From the NCBI GenBank assembly GCA_036961445.1, contig JBALVO010000157.1:1-7230 (forward strand): a DNA stretch of 7,230 nt. Direction: 5' to 3'. This stretch comes from JBALVO01 sp036961445 (GTDB taxonomy: Bacteria; Pseudomonadota; Gammaproteobacteria; Pseudomonadales; Halieaceae). Below, piece after piece: positions 1 to 6,520 of the stretch (its first letter is position 1; the number at the start of each line of letters is the position of its first letter). Position numbers and translations under genes: made by a program. The notes below the pieces were generated by a model. The model was not told the origin of the DNA and made no database searches. It worked only from the letters and a program-made list of their open reading frames with translations.

Positions 1-249
1 ACTGAAACTATCGGTACTTCCTATATGCTGCGCGGTGATGCTCTGGTAAGTAATGATAACCCCCTCTCCGCCGATCCATACGATGGAACCCTGTGGGATC
101 AGGAAGGCCCACATATTATGATGTTGTTTCCTACTCGTGAAGAAATTGCGCACTTACCTCGAGACCCCAATGCTGGCGGCCCCTATGTAATGTGGGACGC
201 GTGGCCTCTTGTACATGTCATGATTCCTATGACAGATAGAGATAGATGA
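1..249 (+). CDS. C-terminal end of a conserved hypothetical protein (5' end outside window)
   Basis: The frame is open from base 1 with no upstream stop, so the ATG at 25 is probably internal and the gene begins before the window. The visible 82 residues end at a TGA at 247-249. The segment with the motifs GPHIMMLFP, DPNAGGPYVMW and a final HVMIPM resembles, from memory, the C-terminus of a family of roughly 190-residue conserved hypothetical proteins of unknown function, many of which appear exported. In that family a GPH-hydrophobic strand is followed by a Gly-Gly-Pro-Tyr-Val-Met-Trp motif and the protein ends a few residues after a similar I/V-M-V/I-P sequence, so the natural end seems intact apart from a short TDRDR tail. 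No catalytic residues can be assigned. The following gene remnant lies on the opposite strand and its frame overlaps the last 23 bases. Coding is fairly sure; function is unknown. Confidence 0.7.
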   Translation, partial: TETIGTSYMLRGDALVSNDNPLSADPYDGTLWDQEGPHIMMLFPTREEIAHLPRDPNAGGPYVMWDAWPLVHVMIPMTDRDR

Positions 250-496
250 ATCTATACACAACACAATAGGAATTAGGCAGCAAACGCTCTACCTCCACGT
301 CCGTCAACCGGGCACCCTCGATTCGGGTGGAGGAGCCGATACTTTCAATGGTGGCTACCCGGCGCAGGGAAGTCAGTTGTTCGGGTGCAATACGCCCAAT
401 GGCCGCCCGCGCGCCTTTGAACTCATCGATCGCGGCGATGAGATTCAGCAACTCTGGCGTAATGATCAAGGTGTCTGTGTGCACGCCACCATCCAT
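227..496 (-). pseudogene. Truncated Fic-family protein, N-terminal fragment
   Basis: Reading leftwards from an ATG at 496, the frame gives a Fic N-terminal region: TPELLNLIAAIDEFKGA, then RIAPEQLTSLRRVATIESIG, then STRIEGARLTDVEVERLL. The Ser-Thr-Arg-Ile-Glu-Gly segment fits the (S/T)xxxE(G/N) inhibitory helix that blocks ATP binding in class II Fic enzymes (established family knowledge). Family resemblance stops near base 278. The remaining 16 codons to the stop at 227 are unrelated, and no HPFx(D/E)GNGR catalytic motif follows in any frame to the left edge. A full protein of this type is roughly 300 residues or more, so only about the first quarter remains. The inhibitory segment without the AMP-transferase core should be inactive. 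I see no convincing Shine-Dalgarno site ahead of the ATG. The break lies about 30 bp from the end of the left-hand gene, which suggests a deletion or recombination joint. Confidence 0.75.
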
Positions 497-572
497 TTAC
501 TCATCCATTTCCACCCAATTACCCCGACACAACAACCTCCATTTGTCCATCCGATTCCATCCAATTCAATGC
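490..572. repeat. Low-complexity TCCAT-rich tract upstream of the fic remnant
   Basis: The pentamer TCCAT, or near forms such as TCCAA, recurs irregularly at about 492, 504, 537, 546, 556 and 561 within 83 bases. On the minus strand this reads as scattered ATGGA units. Spacing is not constant, so it is not a clean tandem array. It covers the start codon and leader of the truncated fic gene. It may be a degenerate repeat or simply biased composition, and no function is visible. Confidence 0.35.
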
Positions 573-637
573 CCCGGACTGGGTGAGTTTGCTTGGAGGG
601 AAAGAGGGTAAGGCGGCCGACGCAGCGTGCTTCTTGC

Positions 638-718
638 TCATTCGCCTCGTGCCACTTGCGCCACCTCGCCCTTCTCGATCGACTGGCTCAGCAGAGCAAA
701 TACCTGCTCGAAATTCAC
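638..718 (-). other. Possible 3' remnant of a small unidentified gene
   Basis: Between the two left-hand remnants, one minus-strand frame reads VNFEQVFALLSQSIEKGEV and then AQVARGE before a TGA at 638-640. The amphipathic, Glu/Lys-rich pattern looks more protein-like than chance translation, but it is only 26 codons from a GTG at 718. The frame continues upstream into the 3' end of the TetR remnant without a start of its own. I recognise no family. It could be the tail of a gene whose front was lost, or a chance frame. Apart from this and the TCCAT-rich tract I see nothing in 497-732. Confidence 0.18.
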
Positions 719-732
719 CCAACAGCCCCGGT

Positions 733-1158
733 TTAACGCAGTAGCATTTCGGCAACCAGGTTGGCATGCTGCTCAATAAAGTCTTCCGTACGCGGCGAGA
801 CACCAAACAGGCGCAGACATTCCTGCTCGGCACTGAACACAAACGCAGAGGCCCCGACATAAAGGTAGTAGCGATGGGCGTCCCGCGATCCCCACAGCAG
901 TTTTGCCGCCTCGGGCATAAGGGCGGTCAGATCATCCAGCATTGGCCGGACATGGTTGTCGACGATATAGGCCACTCGCCAGGAGTCACTCATGCATTCC
1001 TGCATCATCAAGCGATTTAACTGCGGGAAATGAGCGCTGTAGCGCACAAAGGCCTTGATAAACCCCCTTGCCGCCTCCTCCGGGGCCACATCTGCCAGCG
1101 CCGTCACGCGACTGACAAAGTCCTCGATCAATACCGCCACAGGGTATCGCCAAATCAA
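733..1158 (-). pseudogene. TetR/AcrR-family regulator lacking its DNA-binding domain
   Basis: The 141-codon frame has the look of the ligand-binding, dimerising half of a TetR/AcrR repressor. It contains a helical stretch ending in AHFPQLNRLMMQE (residues about 42-54), then VDNHVRPMLDDL, YLYVGASAFVFS, and a C-terminal ECLRLFGVSPRTEDFIEQHA helix pair. Family members run about 190-220 residues and begin with a helix-turn-helix of about 50-60 residues. That part is absent: a stop codon (TAG at 1161-1159) sits directly before the first codon, which is a TTG, and I found no helix-turn-helix in the other frames upstream. The frame has no credible ribosome-binding site. It lies divergent to the amidase, 66 bp away, the usual place for a local repressor, so it probably once controlled that gene. 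Without the DNA-binding half it should not act as a repressor. The C-terminal half shows no internal stop, so the loss may be fairly recent. Confidence 0.7.
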
Positions 1159-1168
1159 CTACCGGACC

Positions 1169-1198
1169 TTGCACTGAACATTCAATAAGCAGACTATT
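1169..1198 (+). promoter_or_regulatory. Weak candidate sigma-70 promoter for the amidase
   Basis: TTGCAC at 1169-1174 matches four of six -35 consensus bases. It is followed after 17-18 nt by GACTAT/ACTATT at 1192-1198, which matches only three of six -10 bases. It is the best pair I can find in the short gap between the TetR remnant and the amidase. Poor -10 quality keeps confidence low. Confidence 0.22.
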
Positions 1199-1210
1199 GG
1201 GAATTTTCTC

Positions 1211-1216
1211 AGGGAG
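1211..1216 (+). promoter_or_regulatory. Shine-Dalgarno site of the amidase
   Basis: AGGGAG ends eight bases before the ATG at 1225. This spacing is normal and fixes that ATG as the start; no competing in-frame start lies nearby with a better site. Confidence 0.7.
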
Positions 1217-1224
1217 AATTTCAC

Positions 1225-2634
1225 ATGAATAGAAATGACCTGCACTACGCTCGTATCACCGATATCGCCGGACTGCTGGAGCGCCGGGAGCTTTCGCCGG
1301 TAGAGTTGACAGCGCATATGCTGGAACGTATTTCGGTGCTGGATAAGCAGCTCAACAGCTATCAGACAGTGATGGCAGAGCAGGCAATGGATGCAGCGGC
1401 AAAAGCCGAGTCGGAGATTGTGTCAGGCCGCTACCGCGGAGCGTTGCACGGCATTCCAGTGGCGGTAAAAGATCTTTGCTTTACACGCGGAGTGCCTACA
1501 AAGGGCGGATTGGCAGTGCTGCGGGACTTCGTCCCGGATTATGATGCGACCGTCGTTCAGCGCCTTGAATCCGCGGGCGCCATCCTGCTGGGTAAACTCA
1601 ACCTCACCGAGGGGGCGATGGTAGGCTATCATCCGGATTTCAAGATCCCGGTGAACCCCTGGGGCAGCGATCTCTGGCCCGGGGCTTCATCCAGTGGTTC
1701 CGGTGTTGCTACCGCCGCGGGCCTGTGTTTCGCCGCCCTGGGATCGGATACGGGTGGATCCATTCGTTTTCCCGCAATGGCTAATGGCGTGGTGGGTCTC
1801 AAGCCCACCTACGGCAGGGTAAGTCGCCACGGTGTGCTGGATCTTGGGGAAACACTCGACCATGTGGGGCCTCTTACCCGGGGCGTAGAGGATGCGGGCC
1901 TGGTTCTGGCTGCTATCTCGGGTCCCGATACAGCCGACCCTACCTCGCTGACTGCACCGTTGCCGGACCTTTCGGATATCAGCGCCGGTGTCGCGGGTTT
2001 GCGCATCGGTTACGATTCCGAGTTCGCCAGTCAGGGTTCTGACCCCGAGCTGCTTGCATCCATTAAAGCCGCTTTATCATTACTGGAATCCCTTGGTGCC
2101 AGTATTGTGGATGTGAAGGTTCCCGCAGAGATAATTGCTATCGGGGAACTCTGGTTCCCCATCTGCTCCTATGAAGCCCACAAGGCTCATGCGTCCAACT
2201 ACCCCTCCCGACGCAAGGAGTATGGCAACTATTTTAGAGACTTTCTCGAAATTGGTGCGTCTGTCACTGATGCACAGTATAACGATGCCATGGCTGCACG
2301 GCGCAACTTCAGTGAGCGCTATGAATCGGTACTGGCCACGGTAGATGCAATGCTGTGCCCGGCCGGTGGGGTAACGATGCCTGTTACTGCAGATCAGTAC
2401 GGTGGAGCGGAAACCCTGGCCCCACTGTTTGCCCAGCTACAGATGCAATTCACCATCCCCGACGACTTCGCCGGCACCCCAACACTCACGTTGCCCTGCG
2501 GCCAGGGTAAAACCGGTATTCCCCACGCCATGCAACTCGCTGGCAAGGCGCTGTCGGAGTCCATGCTCTGTCGTATAGGCCGGGCCCATGAAATGGCAAC
2601 CGACTGGCATCAACGTCGGCCACCGCTGTCTTAA
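1225..2634 (+). CDS. Amidase-signature family hydrolase
   Basis: A complete 469-residue enzyme of the amidase signature family, cytoplasmic with no signal peptide. The family's Ser-cisSer-Lys triad is present: Lys82 in IPVAVKD, cis-Ser155 in GASSSGSG, and nucleophile Ser179 in GSDTGGSIRFPA. The 24-residue gap between the two serines equals that in GatA and FAAH. The C-terminal part has the usual DFAGTPTLTLPCG (about 409-421) and a GIPHAMQLAGKALSE segment, and the protein ends in a WHQRRP motif common to the family. Such enzymes hydrolyse amide or sometimes ester bonds. Substrate range cannot be read from the signature, so a nitrile-derived amide, cyclic amide or aryl amide is equally possible. 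It is unlikely to be GatA because no gatC or gatB is adjacent and the sequence is divergent. A truncated TetR regulator lies divergently upstream, so control by a ligand-responsive repressor may have been lost. Expression is apparently monocistronic, and the next gene converges on it. Confidence 0.93.
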   Translation: MNRNDLHYARITDIAGLLERRELSPVELTAHMLERISVLDKQLNSYQTVMAEQAMDAAAKAESEIVSGRYRGALHGIPVAVKDLCFTRGVPTKGGLAVLRDFVPDYDATVVQRLESAGAILLGKLNLTEGAMVGYHPDFKIPVNPWGSDLWPGASSSGSGVATAAGLCFAALGSDTGGSIRFPAMANGVVGLKPTYGRVSRHGVLDLGETLDHVGPLTRGVEDAGLVLAAISGPDTADPTSLTAPLPDLSDISAGVAGLRIGYDSEFASQGSDPELLASIKAALSLLESLGASIVDVKVPAEIIAIGELWFPICSYEAHKAHASNYPSRRKEYGNYFRDFLEIGASVTDAQYNDAMAARRNFSERYESVLATVDAMLCPAGGVTMPVTADQYGGAETLAPLFAQLQMQFTIPDDFAGTPTLTLPCGQGKTGIPHAMQLAGKALSESMLCRIGRAHEMATDWHQRRPPLS

Positions 2635-2653
2635 GTTGGCGATCGGTGCCGAC
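2635..2653 (+). terminator. Weak hairpin just after the amidase stop
   Basis: GTTGGC and GCCGAC can pair (six base pairs, one G-U) around a seven-base loop, starting directly after the TAA. The following bases are ATAGCTATTTT, so the U tract is short and displaced. It could help end amidase transcription before the convergent gene, whose stop is at 2658. The evidence is thin. Confidence 0.25.
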
Positions 2654-2657
2654 ATAG

Positions 2658-4541
2658 CTATTTTCCAGCGTGCATACTCTGGTATAAATTCAACATTGGT
2701 TGCTGATTCACAGCAACCAGGCCTTCGCCTGTTCGGTCAAGATCAATAGCGAGCAGCATCACCAGCGCAAATGTCAAAGAAAGCGCAAGCTTGGCGACGG
2801 GAATACGCCGGCCACCCGAAGCCCCAAACTGATAACCCACGGCGAACATGGCCAGAGTCGAGGCAACGAGAAGCGCTATCCACACAAAAACCGGGATTTG
2901 ATAGTACGCACCGAGAACCACTCGCTTGGTATGCTGGTTGAAAACGTCGTTCAGAGCAGTTGCAAACAGCAACTGGATTCTGCTGTCGCTCTGTGTATCA
3001 GAAAGTGACTCCACGTGTGCCCACATTAACCGCTGGAGGCTCTCAGCGCGCCGCTGCACCAACTCCAGCCTTTCGGGAAAGCCATAGGCATACACAATGC
3101 CGACGCGCATGTGAACGTAGTCCCGCAGCAAACTTCGAACTGTTGTCCTATGAGGCTCGGGCAACAGGCTCGCGCGTAAATACGCGGTCTGAATAGTTGT
3201 TACGTCTTCGAGCAGCGCAGATTTTCGTTCGTCGAATCTGGAATTCGCCGAACCAAAGGTGAGCGCGATGACAAACGCCATCATACCGAGCACAGCGCCT
3301 ACCACCGTGGCAATGGGTTGCAGTGATAGATCATCAAGATGCTTCTGTCCGCGCTTGCCAAGCCACAATCCAACCTCAATTGCCAGCAGCGCGACAAGCA
3401 CCATAAAAGCAAATACCATGCCGATGGGGGCTGAGTCGAAAATTTGGTTGTATTCATTACTGATCAGTGCTGATCCGTCGGAAGAGGGCAGAACAATTTC
3501 AATGTCTTCGAATGTGTCTGCAGAAATTATCTGCTGTGCACGAACCAGCAAGCTTTTATTTACCGACCCCGAAGTCCAGGCGTCCCCGGTACCAACTGTT
3601 CGCCCCCAGGCGGCGCCCTGCTCAAGAGTAGCAATATGCTCAGCTCTCAGGTTCATATCAATTTCACTCAATGAAACCGCGCTAAAATTTCGATCCAGTC
3701 TTGCGGCGATGAGCTCATTCGGTGTGTAATCGAGCTGCGTATCTTCGACGTACCACTGCATAACGCTGTCTGGATCGCGTGCAAGAAATTCCCATGCGCG
3801 CGTTAGCGCAACGAGAAACTGTGCTGCTGCCTCTGGATGATCTGCTATAAAGTCGTCAGACATCGACACCACACCCAAATAGGGTTTTGACGTCAGTACA
3901 CGAGCTAGTCCACCCAGTTTAAAGCGTGACAACAGCGGGTCCCAGACGACCGCCGCATCGATTCCACCCCAGCTCTCTACACCACCGGCCAGTACCCGCT
4001 GACGAATCTCGAGGATATCAACATTCTTGTTAATAACATCCAGGTCAGGATCCAGGCCGGTAGCCCGCTGCTGGAGAACTGTATCTCGCTGCCCCACTGA
4101 GCCAAAGGCGCTGGCCACAGTCTTGCCGCGCAAGTCTCCTAAATCGCGGATGGGTGAGCCTGTGGGGACAATAGTGGCAACCCTGTCTTCGAACAGGCGA
4201 GCCACAACTTTCCATTTGCCGCCTCGCGCAATAAGGTTAATAGCCGGCTGGTCGCCAGAGAAGACGACATCCAGTTCTCCCGCGAAGGCAGCTTCCACCT
4301 GCGGGCCACCGTAACTGAAGGGAATCAGGCTCGGATCCAACCCATGTGCCTCCAGAACATTGGTTCGCTTCAACACCTGAACAATTTGACCCTGGGTCGC
4401 AGCGGGCATCTGCCACCCAATTCGAATGGGTACAAATTCGCGTTCCGTCTCTACCGCCCTGCACTCCACTGAAAGCAGTGTCAAGATGACAAAGACCGAG
4501 AGACAAAACCTGTCCATTGTTCGTTTAAAGCTTGGATTCAC
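2658..4541 (-). CDS. Periplasmic NMT1/SsuA-type binding domain fused to a DUF4239 (bestrophin-like) membrane domain, downstream copy
   Basis: A 627-residue protein. Residues 1-29 form a signal peptide (basic n-region, hydrophobic FCLSVFVILTLLSV, likely cleavage after Ala29). Residues about 37-320 resemble an NMT1/THI5 or SsuA/TauA-type periplasmic binding protein: RIGWQMPAATQG, GLDP, GGPQVEAAFAGELDVVFSGDQ, then DLRGKTVASAFGSVGQ, IDAAVVWDPLL and DHPEAAAQFLVAL. Membrane helices follow at about 374-394 and 409-430, a helical soluble region at 431-547 (SRFDERKSALLEDV, TAYLRASLLPEPHR, DVFNQHTKRV), then helices at about 548-571 and 583-600. This second half matches my memory of DUF4239. Basic loops (KRGQKH, GGRR) predict that the binding domain and the 431-547 region are outside the cytoplasm. 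The start is GTG with GAGG seven bases upstream. It lies 95 bp behind its near-identical twin, probably cotranscribed. No ABC permease or ATPase is visible. The ligand is unknown; a sensing or ligand-gated membrane role is inference. Confidence 0.88.
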   Translation of the reverse strand: MNPSFKRTMDRFCLSVFVILTLLSVECRAVETEREFVPIRIGWQMPAATQGQIVQVLKRTNVLEAHGLDPSLIPFSYGGPQVEAAFAGELDVVFSGDQPAINLIARGGKWKVVARLFEDRVATIVPTGSPIRDLGDLRGKTVASAFGSVGQRDTVLQQRATGLDPDLDVINKNVDILEIRQRVLAGGVESWGGIDAAVVWDPLLSRFKLGGLARVLTSKPYLGVVSMSDDFIADHPEAAAQFLVALTRAWEFLARDPDSVMQWYVEDTQLDYTPNELIAARLDRNFSAVSLSEIDMNLRAEHIATLEQGAAWGRTVGTGDAWTSGSVNKSLLVRAQQIISADTFEDIEIVLPSSDGSALISNEYNQIFDSAPIGMVFAFMVLVALLAIEVGLWLGKRGQKHLDDLSLQPIATVVGAVLGMMAFVIALTFGSANSRFDERKSALLEDVTTIQTAYLRASLLPEPHRTTVRSLLRDYVHMRVGIVYAYGFPERLELVQRRAESLQRLMWAHVESLSDTQSDSRIQLLFATALNDVFNQHTKRVVLGAYYQIPVFVWIALLVASTLAMFAVGYQFGASGGRRIPVAKLALSLTFALVMLLAIDLDRTGEGLVAVNQQPMLNLYQSMHAGK

Positions 4542-4548
4542 ATTTCTA

Positions 4549-4552
4549 CCTC
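4549..4552 (-). promoter_or_regulatory. Shine-Dalgarno site fixing a GTG start (downstream copy)
   Basis: On the minus strand GAGG lies seven bases before the GTG at 4541-4539. An in-frame ATG eight codons later has no such site, so GTG is preferred. The same motif and spacing recur in the twin gene. Confidence 0.7.
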
Positions 4553-4605
4553 AGGTCGTGTCATTGGCGATACTAGCAGGCCAAGAATTAGGGCTGGCTC
4601 TGTTA

Positions 4606-4620
4606 GCTGGCAAGGCCAGC
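4606..4620 (-). other. Short hairpin between the two tandem genes
   Basis: GCTGGC and GCCAGC pair perfectly (six base pairs) around a three-base loop in the 95-bp gap between the twin genes. No U tract follows on the minus strand, so it is not a standard terminator. It might stabilise or process a shared transcript, or be chance in a GC-rich gap. Confidence 0.25.
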
Positions 4621-4636
4621 AAGCGCACCATCAGCG

Positions 4637-6520
4637 CTACTTTCCAGCGTTCATGCTCCGGTACAGATTTAACATTGGTTGCTGATTCACAGCAACCAGA
4701 CCTTCACCTGTTCGATCCAGGTCAATGGCAAGCAGCATCACCAGCGCAAATGTCAAAGATAGCGCAAACTTGGCTGCGGGAATGCGCCGACCACCCGAGG
4801 CCCCAAACTGATAACCCACGGCGAACATAGCCAGAGTCGAGGCAACGAGAAGCGCTATCCACACAAAAACCGGGATTTGATAGTACGCACCGAGAACCAC
4901 TCGCTTGGTATGCTGGTTGAAAACGTCGTTCAGAGCAGTTGCAAACAGCAACTGGATTCTGCTGTCGCTCTGTGTATCAGAAAGTGACTCCACGTGTGCC
5001 CACATTAACCGCTGGAGGCTCTCAGCGCGCCGCTGCACCAACTCCAGCCTTTCGGGAAAGCCATAGGCATACACAATGCCGACGCGCATGTGAACGTAGT
5101 CCCGCAGCAAACTTCGAACTGTTGTCCTATGAGGCTCGGGCAACAGGCTCGCGCGTAAATACGCGGTCTGAATAGTTGTTACGTCTTCGAGCAGCGCAGA
5201 TTTTCGTTCGTCGAATCTGGAATTCGCCGAACCAAAGGTGAGCGCGATGACAAACGCCATCAAACCGAGAACGGCGCCCACCACCGTGGCAATGGGTTGC
5301 AGTGATAGATCATCAAGGTGCTTCTTTCCGCGCTTGCCAAGCCACAATCCAACCTCAATTGCCAGCAGCGCAATCAGCACCATAAAAGCAAATACCACGG
5401 CGATGGGAACAGAGTCGAAAAGGTGGTGGTATTCATTACTGATCAGTGCTGATCCGTCGGAAGAGGGGAGAAAAATTTCAATGTCTTCGAATGTGTCTGC
5501 AGAAATTATCTGCTGTGCACGGGCCAGCAAGCTTTTATTTACCGATCCCGAAGTCCAGGCGTCCCCGGTACCAACTGTTCTCCCCCAGGCGGCGCCCTGT
5601 TCAAGAGTAGCAATGTGCTCAGCTCTCAGGTTCATGTCAATTTCACTCAATGAACCCGCGCCAAAATTTCGATCCAGTCTTGCGGCGATGAGCTCATTCG
5701 GTGTGTAATCGAGCTGTGTATCTTCAACGTACCACTGCATAACGCTGTCTGGATCGCGGGCAAGAAATTCCCATGCGCGTATTAGGGCAACCAGAAATTG
5801 TGCTGCTGCCTCTGGATGATTGTTAACAAAATCGTCAGATATAGACACAACACCTAAAGAGGGCTTTGATGTCAGTACACGAGCGAGTCCCTTTAACCTA
5901 AGACGTGACAACAGCGGCTCCCAGACGACCGCTGCATCGATTTCACCCCAGCTCTCTACACCACCAGCCAGTACGCGGTGACTAATCTCGAGGATATCAA
6001 CATTCTTGTTGCTAACATCCACGTTAGGATCCAGGCCTGCTGCCCGTTGTTGGAGAACTGTATCCCGCTGCCCCACTGAGCCAAAGGCACTGGCCACGGT
6101 CTTGCCTTTCAAGTCGACTAGAGCGCGTATAGATGAACCCGTTGGGGTAATAGTGGCAACTCTGTCAGCATACAGACGAGCCACAATTTTCCATTTGCCG
6201 CCTCGCGCAATAAGGTTAATAGCCGGCTGGTCGCCAGAGAAGACGACATCCAGTTCTCCCGCGAAGGCAGCTTCCACCTGCGGGCCACCGTAACTGAAGG
6301 GAATCAGGCTCGGATCCAACCCATGTGCCTCCAGAACATTGGTTCGCTTCAACACCTGAACAATTTGACCCTGGGTCGCAGCGGGCATCTGCCACCCAAT
6401 TCGAATGGGTACAAATTCGCGTTCCGTCTCTACCGCCCTGCACTCCACTGAAAGCAGTGTCAGGATGACAAAGACCGAGAGACAAAACCTGTCCATTATC
6501 TGTTTAGAGCTTACTTTCAC
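4637..6520 (-). CDS. Periplasmic NMT1/SsuA-type binding domain fused to a DUF4239 (bestrophin-like) membrane domain, upstream copy
   Basis: The first gene of the tandem pair, also 627 residues, aligns with its neighbour end to end without a gap; I count 47 differing residues (about 92.5 percent identity). The layout is the same: signal peptide 1-29, binding domain about 37-320, four predicted membrane helices (about 374-394, 409-430, 548-571, 583-600) and an extracytoplasmic helical region at 431-547. Residues 9-111 and 421-581 are identical in both proteins. Twenty-five changes fall in residues 112-247, the second half of the binding domain, including Asp133Ala, Gly135Val, Arg180Ser, Gly193Glu, Gly210Lys, Tyr221Ser and Asp234Asn (downstream copy to this copy). 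This suggests altered ligand preference with the membrane part unchanged. The start is GTG with GAGG seven bases ahead. Upstream I see no gene on this strand, so its promoter probably lies in 6521-6640, though no good -10/-35 pair stands out. Confidence 0.88.
   Translation of the reverse strand: MKVSSKQIMDRFCLSVFVILTLLSVECRAVETEREFVPIRIGWQMPAATQGQIVQVLKRTNVLEAHGLDPSLIPFSYGGPQVEAAFAGELDVVFSGDQPAINLIARGGKWKIVARLYADRVATITPTGSSIRALVDLKGKTVASAFGSVGQRDTVLQQRAAGLDPNVDVSNKNVDILEISHRVLAGGVESWGEIDAAVVWEPLLSRLRLKGLARVLTSKPSLGVVSISDDFVNNHPEAAAQFLVALIRAWEFLARDPDSVMQWYVEDTQLDYTPNELIAARLDRNFGAGSLSEIDMNLRAEHIATLEQGAAWGRTVGTGDAWTSGSVNKSLLARAQQIISADTFEDIEIFLPSSDGSALISNEYHHLFDSVPIAVVFAFMVLIALLAIEVGLWLGKRGKKHLDDLSLQPIATVVGAVLGLMAFVIALTFGSANSRFDERKSALLEDVTTIQTAYLRASLLPEPHRTTVRSLLRDYVHMRVGIVYAYGFPERLELVQRRAESLQRLMWAHVESLSDTQSDSRIQLLFATALNDVFNQHTKRVVLGAYYQIPVFVWIALLVASTLAMFAVGYQFGASGGRRIPAAKFALSLTFALVMLLAIDLDRTGEGLVAVNQQPMLNLYRSMNAGK

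Larger units (their letters stand above)
2658..4565 (-). repeat. Tandem gene duplication, unit 1
   Basis: This stretch aligns to 4637-6544 at a constant offset of 1979 bp with no indel across the coding part. Similarity continues through the ribosome-binding site and fades about 20-30 bp further upstream. Identity is uneven: bases 2851-3283 match perfectly (433 bp), 4209-4517 match with a single mismatch, while 2658-2850 carry 22 mismatches by my count. Confidence 0.95.

Noticed and set aside
519..860. A 113-codon minus-strand frame overlapping the TetR remnant
   Set aside because: Low-quality sequence with no domain; it is largely the shadow of the TetR reading frame plus non-coding DNA.
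766..1020. An 84-codon plus-strand frame
   Set aside because: Antisense shadow of the TetR remnant, with no ribosome-binding site and no recognisable domain.
2698..2718. Perfect eight-pair hairpin (GGTTGCTG / CAGCAACC), also at 4677-4697
   Set aside because: It lies inside the C-terminal coding part of both tandem genes (codons for VAVNQQ) and is shared because of the duplication; no U tract or regulatory position.
3259..3729. A 156-codon antisense frame, repeated at 5238-5708, with similar antisense frames at 2960-3196/4939-5175 and 4027-4314/6006-6293
   Set aside because: Conservation is explained by the sense-strand duplication. Compositions are Ser/Arg/Thr-rich with no domain, and the sense genes are full-length with domains, signal peptide and ribosome-binding sites.
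4450..4490. Possible lipoprotein signal (LLSVEC) in the twin proteins
   Set aside because: Glu directly before the Cys does not fit a lipobox, which needs a small residue there. A signal peptidase I site after Ala29 fits better, though an uncleaved anchor remains possible.
2658..6520. CRISPR array or phage repeat as an explanation for the repeated DNA
   Set aside because: The repeats are two full-length genes at one fixed offset; there are no short regularly spaced repeats with unique spacers and no phage genes.
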